This document shows positions 18,553 through 25,534 of a DNA stretch of 64,000 bases, piece by piece. Source of the stretch: an uncultured Lachnoclostridium sp. (GTDB taxonomy: Bacteria; Bacillota; Clostridia; Lachnospirales; Lachnospiraceae); NCBI GenBank assembly GCA_944381625.1, contig CALWLW010000002.1:248001-312000 (forward strand), written 5' to 3'. The position numbers were made by a program, and so were the translations under genes. Under the pieces are notes generated by a model. That model worked only from the letters and a program-made list of their open reading frames with translations, did no database searches and was not told the origin of the DNA. Position 1 is the stretch's first letter; every line of letters begins with the position of its first letter.

Positions 18553-20140
18553 AATTATCATTACGCAGGACGGACAGGAATTATTGGCAAAAATGACAGC
18601 CGGGGAAACTACGGCGGAATTTACAAAATTTTGTACGTCCAGCGCTGAATATGCAGAAGCGGAGCTGAGCAATCTGACTGGATTAAAGGATACATGCCAG
18701 ACCTCCGAAGTAACGAATGTGACTATAAAAGAGGATCACACTGTAGTTCTGACCGGAGCCATCGACAACGAAAGCCTGCAGGAGGGATATTATATCACTG
18801 CAATTGGTCTTTTTGCGCAGGGAGCAGGCGAAGAAGAGATTCTGTATGCGGTCTGTAAGCTCACAAGCCCAGCATACATGCCAGAAATGAGTGGAACCCT
18901 GTCGGGTATGTCTATAAAATTCTCTGTTAAGGTGGGAAATTCGGAAAATCTTGTAGTTAATGTGGATAATTCAACGGCGGCCACACTCGGAGATTTGCAG
19001 GAATTAAAGAATGAAGTAGAAGCGCCGGTTTTTGAGGATTACGAAGCAACAGAGGATCCAACTCTCCCGGAAATGGAGACTGCTTTAGGGCAGATAAAGT
19101 CGGGGACGAAACTGTCAAAATTAATGCAGTATATCAAAGCGGCCCTGATGATACTGGATAAAAGAGAAGTGGACATGTCTCCTTATGATCAGGCCATCGT
19201 AGAACTGATGGATAAAGACGAAGAACTAAATGAGGATATAGGCAATCTGCAGGATCAAATGACGTCTTTTGAGTCAACCAAGTCCGAGATCGTGGGCAGC
19301 GGGCTTGGGCAGGCCATCGGGCTCACAACGTCCTCGGTCTGGTCCCAGATCGTGGAAAAAATAAAGGCCGTCGTCAACCGTGGTGCCGTCAATCAGGAGC
19401 TGTCCGCTGGCGGCAGTTACACGATCCAGCAGGGGTATCATAACGGCGATGGTAAGATCACGGCGAAAAGCCTGGCCTCTCAGACAGACGCCACAGCGAC
19501 CGCCGCACAGATCCTGGCCGGAATCACCGCTTGGATCAAAGGTATTAAGGTAACCGGCACCATGCCTGAGCGCGGAGCTCTGAATTGGAAGCCCACCGGC
19601 AGTACTACTTATTCTGTTCCCGAAGGGCATTACACCGGAGGTACCCTGGATAGCTCCGCGGCATATAACGCTGGAGTAACAGCAGCGGATAATCGAGCTA
19701 ACGCAAATTCCACGAATTATAAAACAGGATACAATGCCGGATACAGCGCCGGAGTGACTGCAGCGGATAATAGGGTAAACACCAGCTCGACAAATTATAA
19801 GTCTGGATACAGTGCTGGGCAGATGGCAAAAAGAGATTCTGTCACTGTCTCAAAAGTCGGTCCCAGCGATGACGATGTGACAATTGCTACATATACTTTT
19901 ACCGCTACAGTCGGTCGATGCTATGTCGCAGCGATGGGTGGGGATCCAGGTAATTTCCAAAACTTTTCAGTCTCAGGCGCTACTGTTTTAAGTAACATAT
20001 ATGCAGGAGACACCCCTCCAGACGGAACGGAATTTGTTAGAATGGTAACCCTGAAAGCCACAAGCTCTTCTGTTACGATCAGATGGACAGGAGACACTGG
20101 AAGCGCTAAACCGTTTATGATTGTTGGACTGGTCAACTAA
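18545..20140 (+). CDS. tail fibre protein, currently expressed form (constant N-terminus plus cassette A)
   Basis: The start ATG 18545 (MDKIIITQDG) lies inside the end of xkdU behind GGAGGAAGAAGAG. Residues 1-228 form a constant part that begins with the phage tail-collar-like domain containing GYYITAIGLFAQG. At codon 229 (NEDIG) lies the 13-bp crossover core shared with three silent cassettes. The variable part (303 residues) carries SLASQTDATATAAQILAGI, two repeats with the pattern AGVTAADNRxNxxSTNYKxG, and a unique tip ending KPFMIVGLVN. The repeats probably form a trimeric shaft and the tip binds the host. Product length is about 531 residues. Confidence 0.9.
   Translation: MDKIIITQDGQELLAKMTAGETTAEFTKFCTSSAEYAEAELSNLTGLKDTCQTSEVTNVTIKEDHTVVLTGAIDNESLQEGYYITAIGLFAQGAGEEEILYAVCKLTSPAYMPEMSGTLSGMSIKFSVKVGNSENLVVNVDNSTAATLGDLQELKNEVEAPVFEDYEATEDPTLPEMETALGQIKSGTKLSKLMQYIKAALMILDKREVDMSPYDQAIVELMDKDEELNEDIGNLQDQMTSFESTKSEIVGSGLGQAIGLTTSSVWSQIVEKIKAVVNRGAVNQELSAGGSYTIQQGYHNGDGKITAKSLASQTDATATAAQILAGITAWIKGIKVTGTMPERGALNWKPTGSTTYSVPEGHYTGGTLDSSAAYNAGVTAADNRANANSTNYKTGYNAGYSAGVTAADNRVNTSSTNYKSGYSAGQMAKRDSVTVSKVGPSDDDVTIATYTFTATVGRCYVAAMGGDPGNFQNFSVSGATVLSNIYAGDTPPDGTEFVRMVTLKATSSSVTIRWTGDTGSAKPFMIVGLVN
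19228..19240 (+). repeat. fibre crossover core AAATGAGGATATA, active site
   Basis: Located at codons 228-232 of the expressed fibre and encoding the NEDI motif. The same 13 bp occur at 21126-21138 (minus), 22309-22321 (plus) and 24008-24020 (minus). After the core, copies A and B share GGC and then CTGCAGGATCA. Confidence 0.85.
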
Positions 20141-20162
20141 TCTTAATGATACAAGTAGCGGA

Positions 20163-21137
20163 TCAGAGATACCAAATTGTAATTTTTGCTGATTTATTTC
20201 GGTAACCGGATTGACCTGTAGCGGCCAAAGGCAATCTGGCATTAGTACCGTTTGCCCACCAGTTTCCGCTCCCGATGTCACCCATTTCGTATCCGCCGGT
20301 GCCAGATTGATTGCCGTCAAAATGTATGGCCCTGCTGGGCATTCCGGCATGCCATGTGATCACGGCGTTTTCTATCTGTACCCGTATTGCCATGACTTTG
20401 CTGACTCCGGTATTAAATTGCACATACGGTGACGTTGAGCTCGCTGTAGAATCTTGTTTACCATTGTATCGAGTAACTGCCAAGTCCGACCCGCTTGATG
20501 TAACAGTAACCGTCTTGGAAGACCATGCCGTAACTTTCCCTGCCGCGACCCCGGCATTATATCCGCTTTTATAGTTTGTCGAGTTGGTGTTTACTCGGTT
20601 ATCTGCTGCGGTCACTCCGGCGCTGTATCCGGCATTATATCCGCTTTTATAGTTTGTCGAGTTGGCATTAACCCGATTATCCGCCGCTGTAACTCCGGAA
20701 TTATATGCCGCAGAGCTATCCAGGGTACCTCCGGTGTAATGCCCTTCGGGAACAGAATAAGTAGTACTGCCGGTGGGCTTCCAATTCAGAGCTCCGCGCT
20801 CAGGCATGGTGCCGGTTACCTTAACGCCTTTGATCCAGGCGGTGATTCCGGCCAGGATCTGTGCGGCGGTCGCTGTAGCATCAGTCTGAGAGGCCAGGCT
20901 TTTCGCCGTGACCTTACCACCGCTATGATAGCCCTGCGGGATCGTGTAGCTGCCGCCGGCGGACAGTTCCTGGTTAACGGCGCCGTGGTTGACGATAGAT
21001 TTTATCTTTTCGATCAGCTGTGCCCAGGTCGAGGACGTTGTGAGCCCAATGGCCTGCCCAAGCCCGCTGCTCACGATCTCGGACTTGGTCGACTCAAAAG
21101 ACGCCATCTGATCCTGCAGGTCGCCTATATCCTCATT
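20163..21137 (-). CDS. silent tail fibre cassette B (no start codon)
   Basis: Open frame of 324 codons on the minus strand with no usable start; TAA TAA lies immediately before the shared core. It reads NEDIGDLQDQMASFEST, nearly the same as cassette A, then SLASQTDATATAAQILAGI and three repeats of the AADNRVN(A/T)NSTNYKSG type, but ends in a different tip (with HAGMPSRAIHFDGNQSGTGG and final SAKITIWYL). It faces cassette A tail to tail, the two stop codons 22 bp apart. Inversion between 19228 and 21138 would join it in frame to the constant part, giving a fibre of about 552 residues. Confidence 0.85.
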   Translation of the reverse strand, partial: NEDIGDLQDQMASFESTKSEIVSSGLGQAIGLTTSSTWAQLIEKIKSIVNHGAVNQELSAGGSYTIPQGYHSGGKVTAKSLASQTDATATAAQILAGITAWIKGVKVTGTMPERGALNWKPTGSTTYSVPEGHYTGGTLDSSAAYNSGVTAADNRVNANSTNYKSGYNAGYSAGVTAADNRVNTNSTNYKSGYNAGVAAGKVTAWSSKTVTVTSSGSDLAVTRYNGKQDSTASSTSPYVQFNTGVSKVMAIRVQIENAVITWHAGMPSRAIHFDGNQSGTGGYEMGDIGSGNWWANGTNARLPLAATGQSGYRNKSAKITIWYL

Positions 21138-21138
21138 T
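21126..21138 (-). repeat. fibre crossover core, cassette B
   Basis: Reads AAATGAGGATATA on the minus strand, inverted relative to the active site, and opens cassette B. Confidence 0.85.
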
Positions 21139-21151
21139 TATTAATAAAGTC

Positions 21152-21181
21152 TTCTGGTATGATATAGGTATCATACCAGAA
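21152..21181 (+). promoter_or_regulatory. 12-bp inverted repeat with extended -10 upstream of the recombinase
   Basis: TTCTGGTATGAT (21152-21163) and ATCATACCAGAA (21170-21181) are perfect inverted arms around a 6-bp spacer ATAGGT. The left arm contains TGGTATGAT, an extended -10 element. The right arm runs into the AGGAGG site of the recombinase. It could be an operator, or a binding site for the recombinase itself, since 11-13 bp arms around a 6-8 bp spacer are typical of tyrosine recombinase core sites. The spacer region shares ATATAGG with the fibre cores. Confidence 0.6.
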
Positions 21182-21195
21182 GGAGGAATAGGAAA

Positions 21196-22191
21196 TTGAA
21201 AATGGAACTGGTTGAAAGGGTATTGCAAAGGATGTCCGGGATCCTAGGCGACAAGGAACTGCAGGAGCTGAAGTTGGCTATGATGGCGGCCATGGACGGG
21301 ATGGTGGTGGAAAAAGAATGCACAGAGCTGTCTACGGCCTCCTTGGACAATACGGAGTATGCCAGAAAATATATACAGGCAATGGTGATGGCCGGAAAGT
21401 CACCAGGTACCATTGAACAGTATAAGATGCACATCCGGATCATGTTGGACGATGTCCGGAAGCCCATTCCGGAGATCACAGATGACGACCTGATGACACA
21501 CCTGGCCAGGCAGAAGTACACCAGGAACCTGGGTAATCGTTATTTAAACCTGAAACGTGCAGTATTTTTGTCCTTTTTCGGCTGGTTGCGCCGGCGCAAG
21601 CTCATCCGGGAGAATCCCGCGGAAGTGATCGAACCAATCAAGTATGATACACAGATAAAAAAGCCGTACACTGATGAGGAGAGGGAGAGGCTGAGGTGCG
21701 CATGCACCAGGGAAAGGGATCTGGCGATCCTGGACTTTTTGTACAGTACAGCGGCCAGGGTATCAGAAGTGGTGGCGCTTAATCGACAGGATATCGATTT
21801 TATGGGAAATGAATGCATCGTAAGAGGGAAAGGCGGAAAGGACCGAATAGTGTACCTGAATGCATCGGCGGCGTATCACTTAAAACAATATCTAGAAGCG
21901 CGGACAGACGGGAATCCTGCGCTCTTTGTATCTTACGGGAGTCCGCACAGGAGACTGTCAAAAGAAGGAGTCGAGGCGCTCCTGAGACGCCTGGGAAGAG
22001 ATGCAAAGGTTGAAAATGTACACCCGCATCGATACCGGAGAACCGCGATAACAAATGCGGCAAATCGCGGAATGCCGCTTCAGGACGCGAGGGAAATGGC
22101 AGGCCATACGTCCGCAAATACGACGATGATATATTTTAGCATGGATCGTGAAAAGGTGAAGGCAGAGCATAAGATGTATCTGGCATCCTGA
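21196..22191 (+). CDS. tyrosine recombinase of the fibre-switching locus
   Basis: The 331-residue protein has a SAM-like N-terminal core-binding domain (about 50-145) and a catalytic domain with all residues: R188 (TAARVSEV), K215 (GKGGKDR), H278 and R281 (HPHRYRRT), H304 (MAGHTSAN) and Y313 (TTMIYF). It resembles XerC/XerD-type enzymes more than phage integrases. TTG 21196 is the likely start, nine bases after AGGAGG; ATG 21202 is possible. It lies between silent cassettes B and C inside the invertible region, so it would itself be inverted by some exchanges. A copy of the prophage palindrome lies in codons 131-135. Most likely it inverts the fibre cassettes; a chromosome-resolution role is less likely. 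Confidence 0.9.
   Translation: MKMELVERVLQRMSGILGDKELQELKLAMMAAMDGMVVEKECTELSTASLDNTEYARKYIQAMVMAGKSPGTIEQYKMHIRIMLDDVRKPIPEITDDDLMTHLARQKYTRNLGNRYLNLKRAVFLSFFGWLRRRKLIRENPAEVIEPIKYDTQIKKPYTDEERERLRCACTRERDLAILDFLYSTAARVSEVVALNRQDIDFMGNECIVRGKGGKDRIVYLNASAAYHLKQYLEARTDGNPALFVSYGSPHRRLSKEGVEALLRRLGRDAKVENVHPHRYRRTAITNAANRGMPLQDAREMAGHTSANTTMIYFSMDREKVKAEHKMYLAS
21586..21599. repeat. 14-bp palindrome TTGCGCCGGCGCAA, copy 3 (inside the recombinase gene)
   Basis: Perfect copy within the coding sequence for LRRRK. It is the only copy not in front of a ribosome binding site. Confidence 0.8.
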
Positions 22192-22216
22192 TAGATAATG
22201 TTTGATGAGGTACATA

Positions 22217-22241
22217 CGCCTGGCGGCAGTCAGGCGCTTTT
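22217..22241 (+). terminator. terminator after the recombinase
   Basis: CGCCTG (22217-22222) pairs with CAGGCG (22231-22236), followed by CTTTTGG. Short stem but well placed 26 bp after the recombinase stop. Confidence 0.5.
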
Positions 22242-22308
22242 GGCATGCTCAAACATAATGATGAGAAAAGGAGAGGATTGGAGCAAGAGGATCGGCCAGA
22301 CGTTATAA

Positions 22309-22321
22309 AAATGAGGATATA
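22309..22321 (+). repeat. fibre crossover core, cassette C
   Basis: AAATGAGGATATA on the plus strand, followed by AGTGACCTAGAAG. Same orientation as the active site. Confidence 0.85.
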
Positions 22322-22927
22322 AGTGACCTAGAAGCAAAAATACCAACAAAATTTCCATGGGCGGACGTAACGGGAAAGCCAAGCAGTTTTACTCCGGCGA
22401 GTCATACCCATGATGACAGATATTTTACAGAAAGCGAAGTAACAACCAAATTAAGTAGTCTCGAAGGGAAGATACCAACAAAATTCCCATGGGCAGACGT
22501 AACGGGAAAACCAAGCAGCTTTACACCATCCAGTCATTCCCATGATGATAGATATTTTACCGAAACCGAAATAAAAAACAAGTTAGAGCCTGTCTTAACG
22601 CAAAAAGGAAAGACGGCATATACTACCAAAACCTGGAGCGCAGGAACCGGAGGCGCCACTTGCACAGCACCTAAGGATGGCTGGTATATTGCAATGTGTA
22701 CATTCACTGGCGAAACGGGCACTTTGGATGCTCAATTTCAGCTGGTGGCCGGAAGCACCACGATAGGCATGACGCATGCATATAACTGGAACGGAAATTT
22801 CCCTGCAATCCAATGCATAGGGTTTGGATATTTCGCAAAAGGTACGGTTTTTAAGCCGTATATCCACACAGGCACAGCAGGGGCGGTAGTAAACACGCAG
22901 ATGTATATCATGTGCATTTATTCATAA
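22310..22927 (+). CDS. silent tail fibre cassette C (no start codon)
   Basis: An open frame of 205 codons runs from the core to TAA 22925-22927 in the same phase as the fibre (NEDISDLEAKIPTKF). It has no ATG, GTG or TTG near its beginning. It is built differently from A, B and D: two repeats of about 38 residues with FPWADVTGKPSSFTP and SH(T/S)HDDRYFTE, a known phage fibre motif, then a beta-rich C1q-like or jelly-roll tip with CTFTGETGTLDAQFQLV and final MYIMCIYS. Joining to the constant part would give about 433 residues. It needs either excision or a two-step inversion to be expressed, because it lies in the same orientation as the active site. Confidence 0.8.
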   Translation, partial: NEDISDLEAKIPTKFPWADVTGKPSSFTPASHTHDDRYFTESEVTTKLSSLEGKIPTKFPWADVTGKPSSFTPSSHSHDDRYFTETEIKNKLEPVLTQKGKTAYTTKTWSAGTGGATCTAPKDGWYIAMCTFTGETGTLDAQFQLVAGSTTIGMTHAYNWNGNFPAIQCIGFGYFAKGTVFKPYIHTGTAGAVVNTQMYIMCIYS

Positions 22928-22972
22928 TGACTTATGCATATAAGGCCTATACATGCATTTGCTGTTGCTCCA

Positions 22973-24019
22973 CTACACATACCATAACGTGACTGTAAAT
23001 GTTTTTTCACCACCACACGGAAGGACTAATGTATCAGCCGTCGCCCATCCGGCTCCAGTAGGACCAGTTTCCATTTTTGTGAACGTTTGTTTTCCACCAT
23101 ATGTGCAAAGACCGTTCGCCGCAAGAAGCCAATAATTGTTTCCGGATATCCAGTATCCTGCACATATTGTATGGGTGCCAAGGCCAGTGTTTATTGTTAA
23201 TTTGTTACAGGAATCTTTTCCTCCTCCGGTATTTTTCCAAGAATATTTGTCGGACGATCCAGTTACCGTATAAGTTTTTGATTTAAGAGTTCTTCCTGCA
23301 GCGACTCCGGCATTATACCCGCTTTTATAATTTGTCGAGCTGGTATTAACTCTGTTGTCCGCCGCGGCCACACCGGCATTGTATCCATTCGTGTAGCTGG
23401 TCCTGCTGTCCAAGGTACCGCCGGAATAATATCCGGCCGGAACAGAATAGGTGGTATTGCTCCCAGACCAGTTCAAGTTGCCTTTATTGGCCATGCTGCC
23501 GGTTATCTTGCTCCCTTTAACCCAGGCTGTATAACCAGACAAGATCTGTCCGGCAGCCGCCGTGGCATCCGTCTGAGAAGCCAGACTATTAGCTGTTACT
23601 TTACCTGATCCATTGTGGTATCCCGCAGGAATCGTATAACTCCCTCCGCAGTTTAGGTCCTGACTGACAGCGCCCTTATTGGCCATCGTACCGGTGATCT
23701 TACTGCCCTTAACCCAGGCAGTATAACCGGACAAGATTTGTCCGGCAGCCGCTGTGGCATCGGTCTGGGAGGCCAGGCTGTTAGCTGTCACCTGGCCGGA
23801 GCCGTTATGATACCCCGCTGGGATCGTATAGGATCCGCCGCAGTTCAGCGCCTGACTGACAGCCCCACGGTTGACGATGGATTTTATCTTTTCGACCAGC
23901 TGTGCCCAGGTCGAGGACGTTGTGAGCCCGATGACCTGACCAAGCCCGCTGCCCACGATCTCGGACTTGGTGTTTTCAAAAGACGCTATCTGATTTTGCA
24001 GATTATCTATATCCTCATT
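22973..24019 (-). CDS. silent tail fibre cassette D (no start codon)
   Basis: Minus-strand open frame of 348 codons from the core (NEDIDNLQNQIASFENT) to TAG. In-frame TAA lies just upstream of the core, so it is silent. It holds a perfect-length tandem pair of 64-residue units (23866-23675 and 23674-23483) with LNCGGSYTIPAGYHNGSG and SLASQTDATAAAGQILSGY; cassettes A and B have one such unit. A unique tip follows with CAGYWISGNNYWLLAANG and final EKTFTVTLWYV. Inversion between 19228 and 24020 would give a fibre of about 576 residues and also flip B, the recombinase and C. Confidence 0.85.
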   Translation of the reverse strand, partial: NEDIDNLQNQIASFENTKSEIVGSGLGQVIGLTTSSTWAQLVEKIKSIVNRGAVSQALNCGGSYTIPAGYHNGSGQVTANSLASQTDATAAAGQILSGYTAWVKGSKITGTMANKGAVSQDLNCGGSYTIPAGYHNGSGKVTANSLASQTDATAAAGQILSGYTAWVKGSKITGSMANKGNLNWSGSNTTYSVPAGYYSGGTLDSRTSYTNGYNAGVAAADNRVNTSSTNYKSGYNAGVAAGRTLKSKTYTVTGSSDKYSWKNTGGGKDSCNKLTINTGLGTHTICAGYWISGNNYWLLAANGLCTYGGKQTFTKMETGPTGAGWATADTLVLPCGGEKTFTVTLWYV

Positions 24020-24020
24020 T
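24008..24020 (-). repeat. fibre crossover core, cassette D
   Basis: AAATGAGGATATA on the minus strand, the right boundary of the invertible region. Confidence 0.85.
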
Positions 24021-24030
24021 AATTAAAAGT

Positions 24031-24072
24031 CATTTGCATATCCCCGGAAACCGGAGGTATACAAATGGCTTT
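24031..24072 (+). terminator. imperfect hairpin right of the fibre region
   Basis: A 17-base left arm starting CATTTG and ending CCCCGG (24031-24047) pairs with CCGGAGG...CAAATG (24051-24067) with three mismatched or wobble positions and a three-base loop. GCTTTTT follows. It may end fibre transcripts irrespective of which cassette is in place. Confidence 0.5.
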
Positions 24073-24157
24073 TTGCCATAAGAAAGGAGGAATTGCCAAT
24101 GGGACACAGAGGTCATCCGATCTGTTAAAGCCAAAAAAATGAAAAGGAAGTGAGGAT

Positions 24158-24634
24158 ATGAAGAAAATGAATGCGATAAGCTATATCAAAGCGTTTGTGA
24201 CCGCGATCACAAGCATGCTGGCATCCATGTTGGGCATCCTCTGGGTGCCGGTATACTTAATGGTGATGTGCAATGTCATCGACTACGCGACCGGCCTGGC
24301 AGCATCCGGCCACAGAGACGACGGCGGGATCAGCTCGTATAAGAGCATCCGGGGCGTTATTAAAAAAGTGACCATGTGGCTCCTTGTCGGCGTGGGCGGA
24401 ATTATTGACCAGCTCCTCGCGTATGCCGCAAATGTAATTGGGTATCAGTTGCCTTTTACCTTTTTGGTGGCGTGCGTGGTAGCTATCTGGATTATCTGCA
24501 ACGAGCTGATCAGCATCCTGGAGAATATGGTTGACATCGGGATCGCGATCCCGCCGTTTCTGATGCCAATCGTAAACAATTTAAAAACCACAATTGAAAA
24601 GGCGGGAGACATCGAAGACGATAAAGATAATTGA
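24158..24634 (+). CDS. phage holin
   Basis: Forms holes in the cell membrane so the lysin can reach the wall. The 158-residue protein has membrane segments near residues 12-42, 67-87 and 97-120 and the family pattern VIDYATGLAASG plus SYKSIRGVIKKV (toxin-secretion/lysis holin family). The start follows AAAAGGAAGTGAGG. It lies directly before the lysin gene, separated by a terminator and palindrome copy 4. Confidence 0.88.
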   Translation: MKKMNAISYIKAFVTAITSMLASMLGILWVPVYLMVMCNVIDYATGLAASGHRDDGGISSYKSIRGVIKKVTMWLLVGVGGIIDQLLAYAANVIGYQLPFTFLVACVVAIWIICNELISILENMVDIGIAIPPFLMPIVNNLKTTIEKAGDIEDDKDN

Positions 24635-24659
24635 GAGGACGGAGCATCCGTCCTCTTTT
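24635..24659 (+). terminator. terminator between holin and lysin
   Basis: GAGGACGGA (24635-24643), loop GCA, TCCGTCCTC (24647-24655), then TTTT. Its T-run overlaps the first bases of palindrome copy 4. Confidence 0.75.
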
Positions 24660-24671
24660 GCGCCGGCGCAA
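24658..24671. repeat. 14-bp palindrome TTGCGCCGGCGCAA, copy 4
   Basis: Perfect copy directly after the holin terminator and 21 bp before the lysin start codon. Confidence 0.85.
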
Positions 24672-24692
24672 GCCGGAAGAAAGGAGAAGAAC

Positions 24693-25499
24693 ATGAAAAT
24701 TTTATTAACCGTAGGACACAGCATCCTGAAATCTGGAGCATGCACAAGTGCAGATGGCCGCCCATACGGAGGCGTGCTGGAATACTCGTACAACAAAGGG
24801 ATCGTCAATCGCATCGCCGAATATCTTCGGACGGCGGAGCATGCAGTGGACGTACTGATCTGCCCGGAGCTGCAGTTTTCGAAGAGCACGGATGAAAAGA
24901 CATATAAACTTGAAAGAGCGAACTCCGGAGGATATGATCTCGTAGCAGAACTGCACCTGAACGCATCCAAACTGCACAACGCAAGAGGATGTGAGGTACT
25001 TTACACCTCTGCTGAAGGCAAAAAGGTAGCACAAAGGATTTCCGATCAGCTGGCTACAGCGTTTAAAAACAGGGGGATCAGTGATAGAGATAACCTCTAT
25101 ATGCTCACAAAAACCAATCCGGTGGCAGTGATGATCGAGAGCTTTTTCTGCGATTCCTCGGCCGATTGCGAAATCGCAGAAAAAACCGATGTAGCGCTGC
25201 TGATCGCGACAGGCATCCATGGAGCCGAAATCGCTACGGATTCGGGAGCCAACGGAGCCGAAGAAAACGAGAGCTTTTTATACCGTGTCCAGACTGGAGC
25301 TTTCCGGAGCCGGGACAATGCGGACCGGTTAAGAGCAGATCTGGTCGGGAAAGGATATGAGGCTTTCGTCGCCGTGGCCGACGTGGACGGAATCCTTTAC
25401 CGCGTGCAGGTAGGAGCATTCCAGAACAAGGAGAATGCCGACAAGATGAAATCGCGCCTGCAGGCGGATGGATTTGATGCAATTATTGTCAGAGCGTAA
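24693..25499 (+). CDS. endolysin: N-acetylmuramoyl-L-alanine amidase with two SPOR repeats
   Basis: The N-terminal amidase_3 domain (about residues 1-175) cuts between muramic acid and L-alanine. Zinc ligands are visible at VGHS, in LEYSYN, and ELHLNA; the catalytic Glu is in MIESFFCD. After a linker, two SPOR-type repeats (about 195-230 and 232-268) read YRVQTGAFRSRDNADRL and YRVQVGAFQNKENADKM. SPOR domains bind glycan strands lacking peptides. Start ATG 24693 has AAAGGAGAAGAAC; upstream codons are read-through of the holin end. Confidence 0.92.
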   Translation: MKILLTVGHSILKSGACTSADGRPYGGVLEYSYNKGIVNRIAEYLRTAEHAVDVLICPELQFSKSTDEKTYKLERANSGGYDLVAELHLNASKLHNARGCEVLYTSAEGKKVAQRISDQLATAFKNRGISDRDNLYMLTKTNPVAVMIESFFCDSSADCEIAEKTDVALLIATGIHGAEIATDSGANGAEENESFLYRVQTGAFRSRDNADRLRADLVGKGYEAFVAVADVDGILYRVQVGAFQNKENADKMKSRLQADGFDAIIVRA

Positions 25500-25506
25500 A
25501 AAAATG

Positions 25507-25527
25507 CCCCCGGCTGCTTGCCGGGGG
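25507..25527. terminator. bidirectional terminator between lysin and integrase
   Basis: CCCCCGGC (25507-25514) and GCCGGGGG (25520-25527) form a strong stem, with A-rich sequence on the left and TAAAATA on the right. It separates the convergent lysin and integrase genes. Confidence 0.75.
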
Positions 25528-25534
25528 TAAAATA

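Noticed and set aside
22257-22307. Sixteen-codon frame starting ATGATGAG just before the cassette C core
   Set aside because: Not in the frame of the cassette and too short; it shows only that C has no start of its own.
22934-22958. Palindrome-like ATGCAT...ATGCAT between cassettes C and D
   Set aside because: Two mismatches near the centre and no T-run; could be a bidirectional terminator but not well enough supported.
24099-24128. Nine-codon open frame (MGHRGHPIC) behind a perfect AAAGGAGG site
   Set aside because: Too short to call a gene; may be a leader or the remnant of a small fibre-associated gene.
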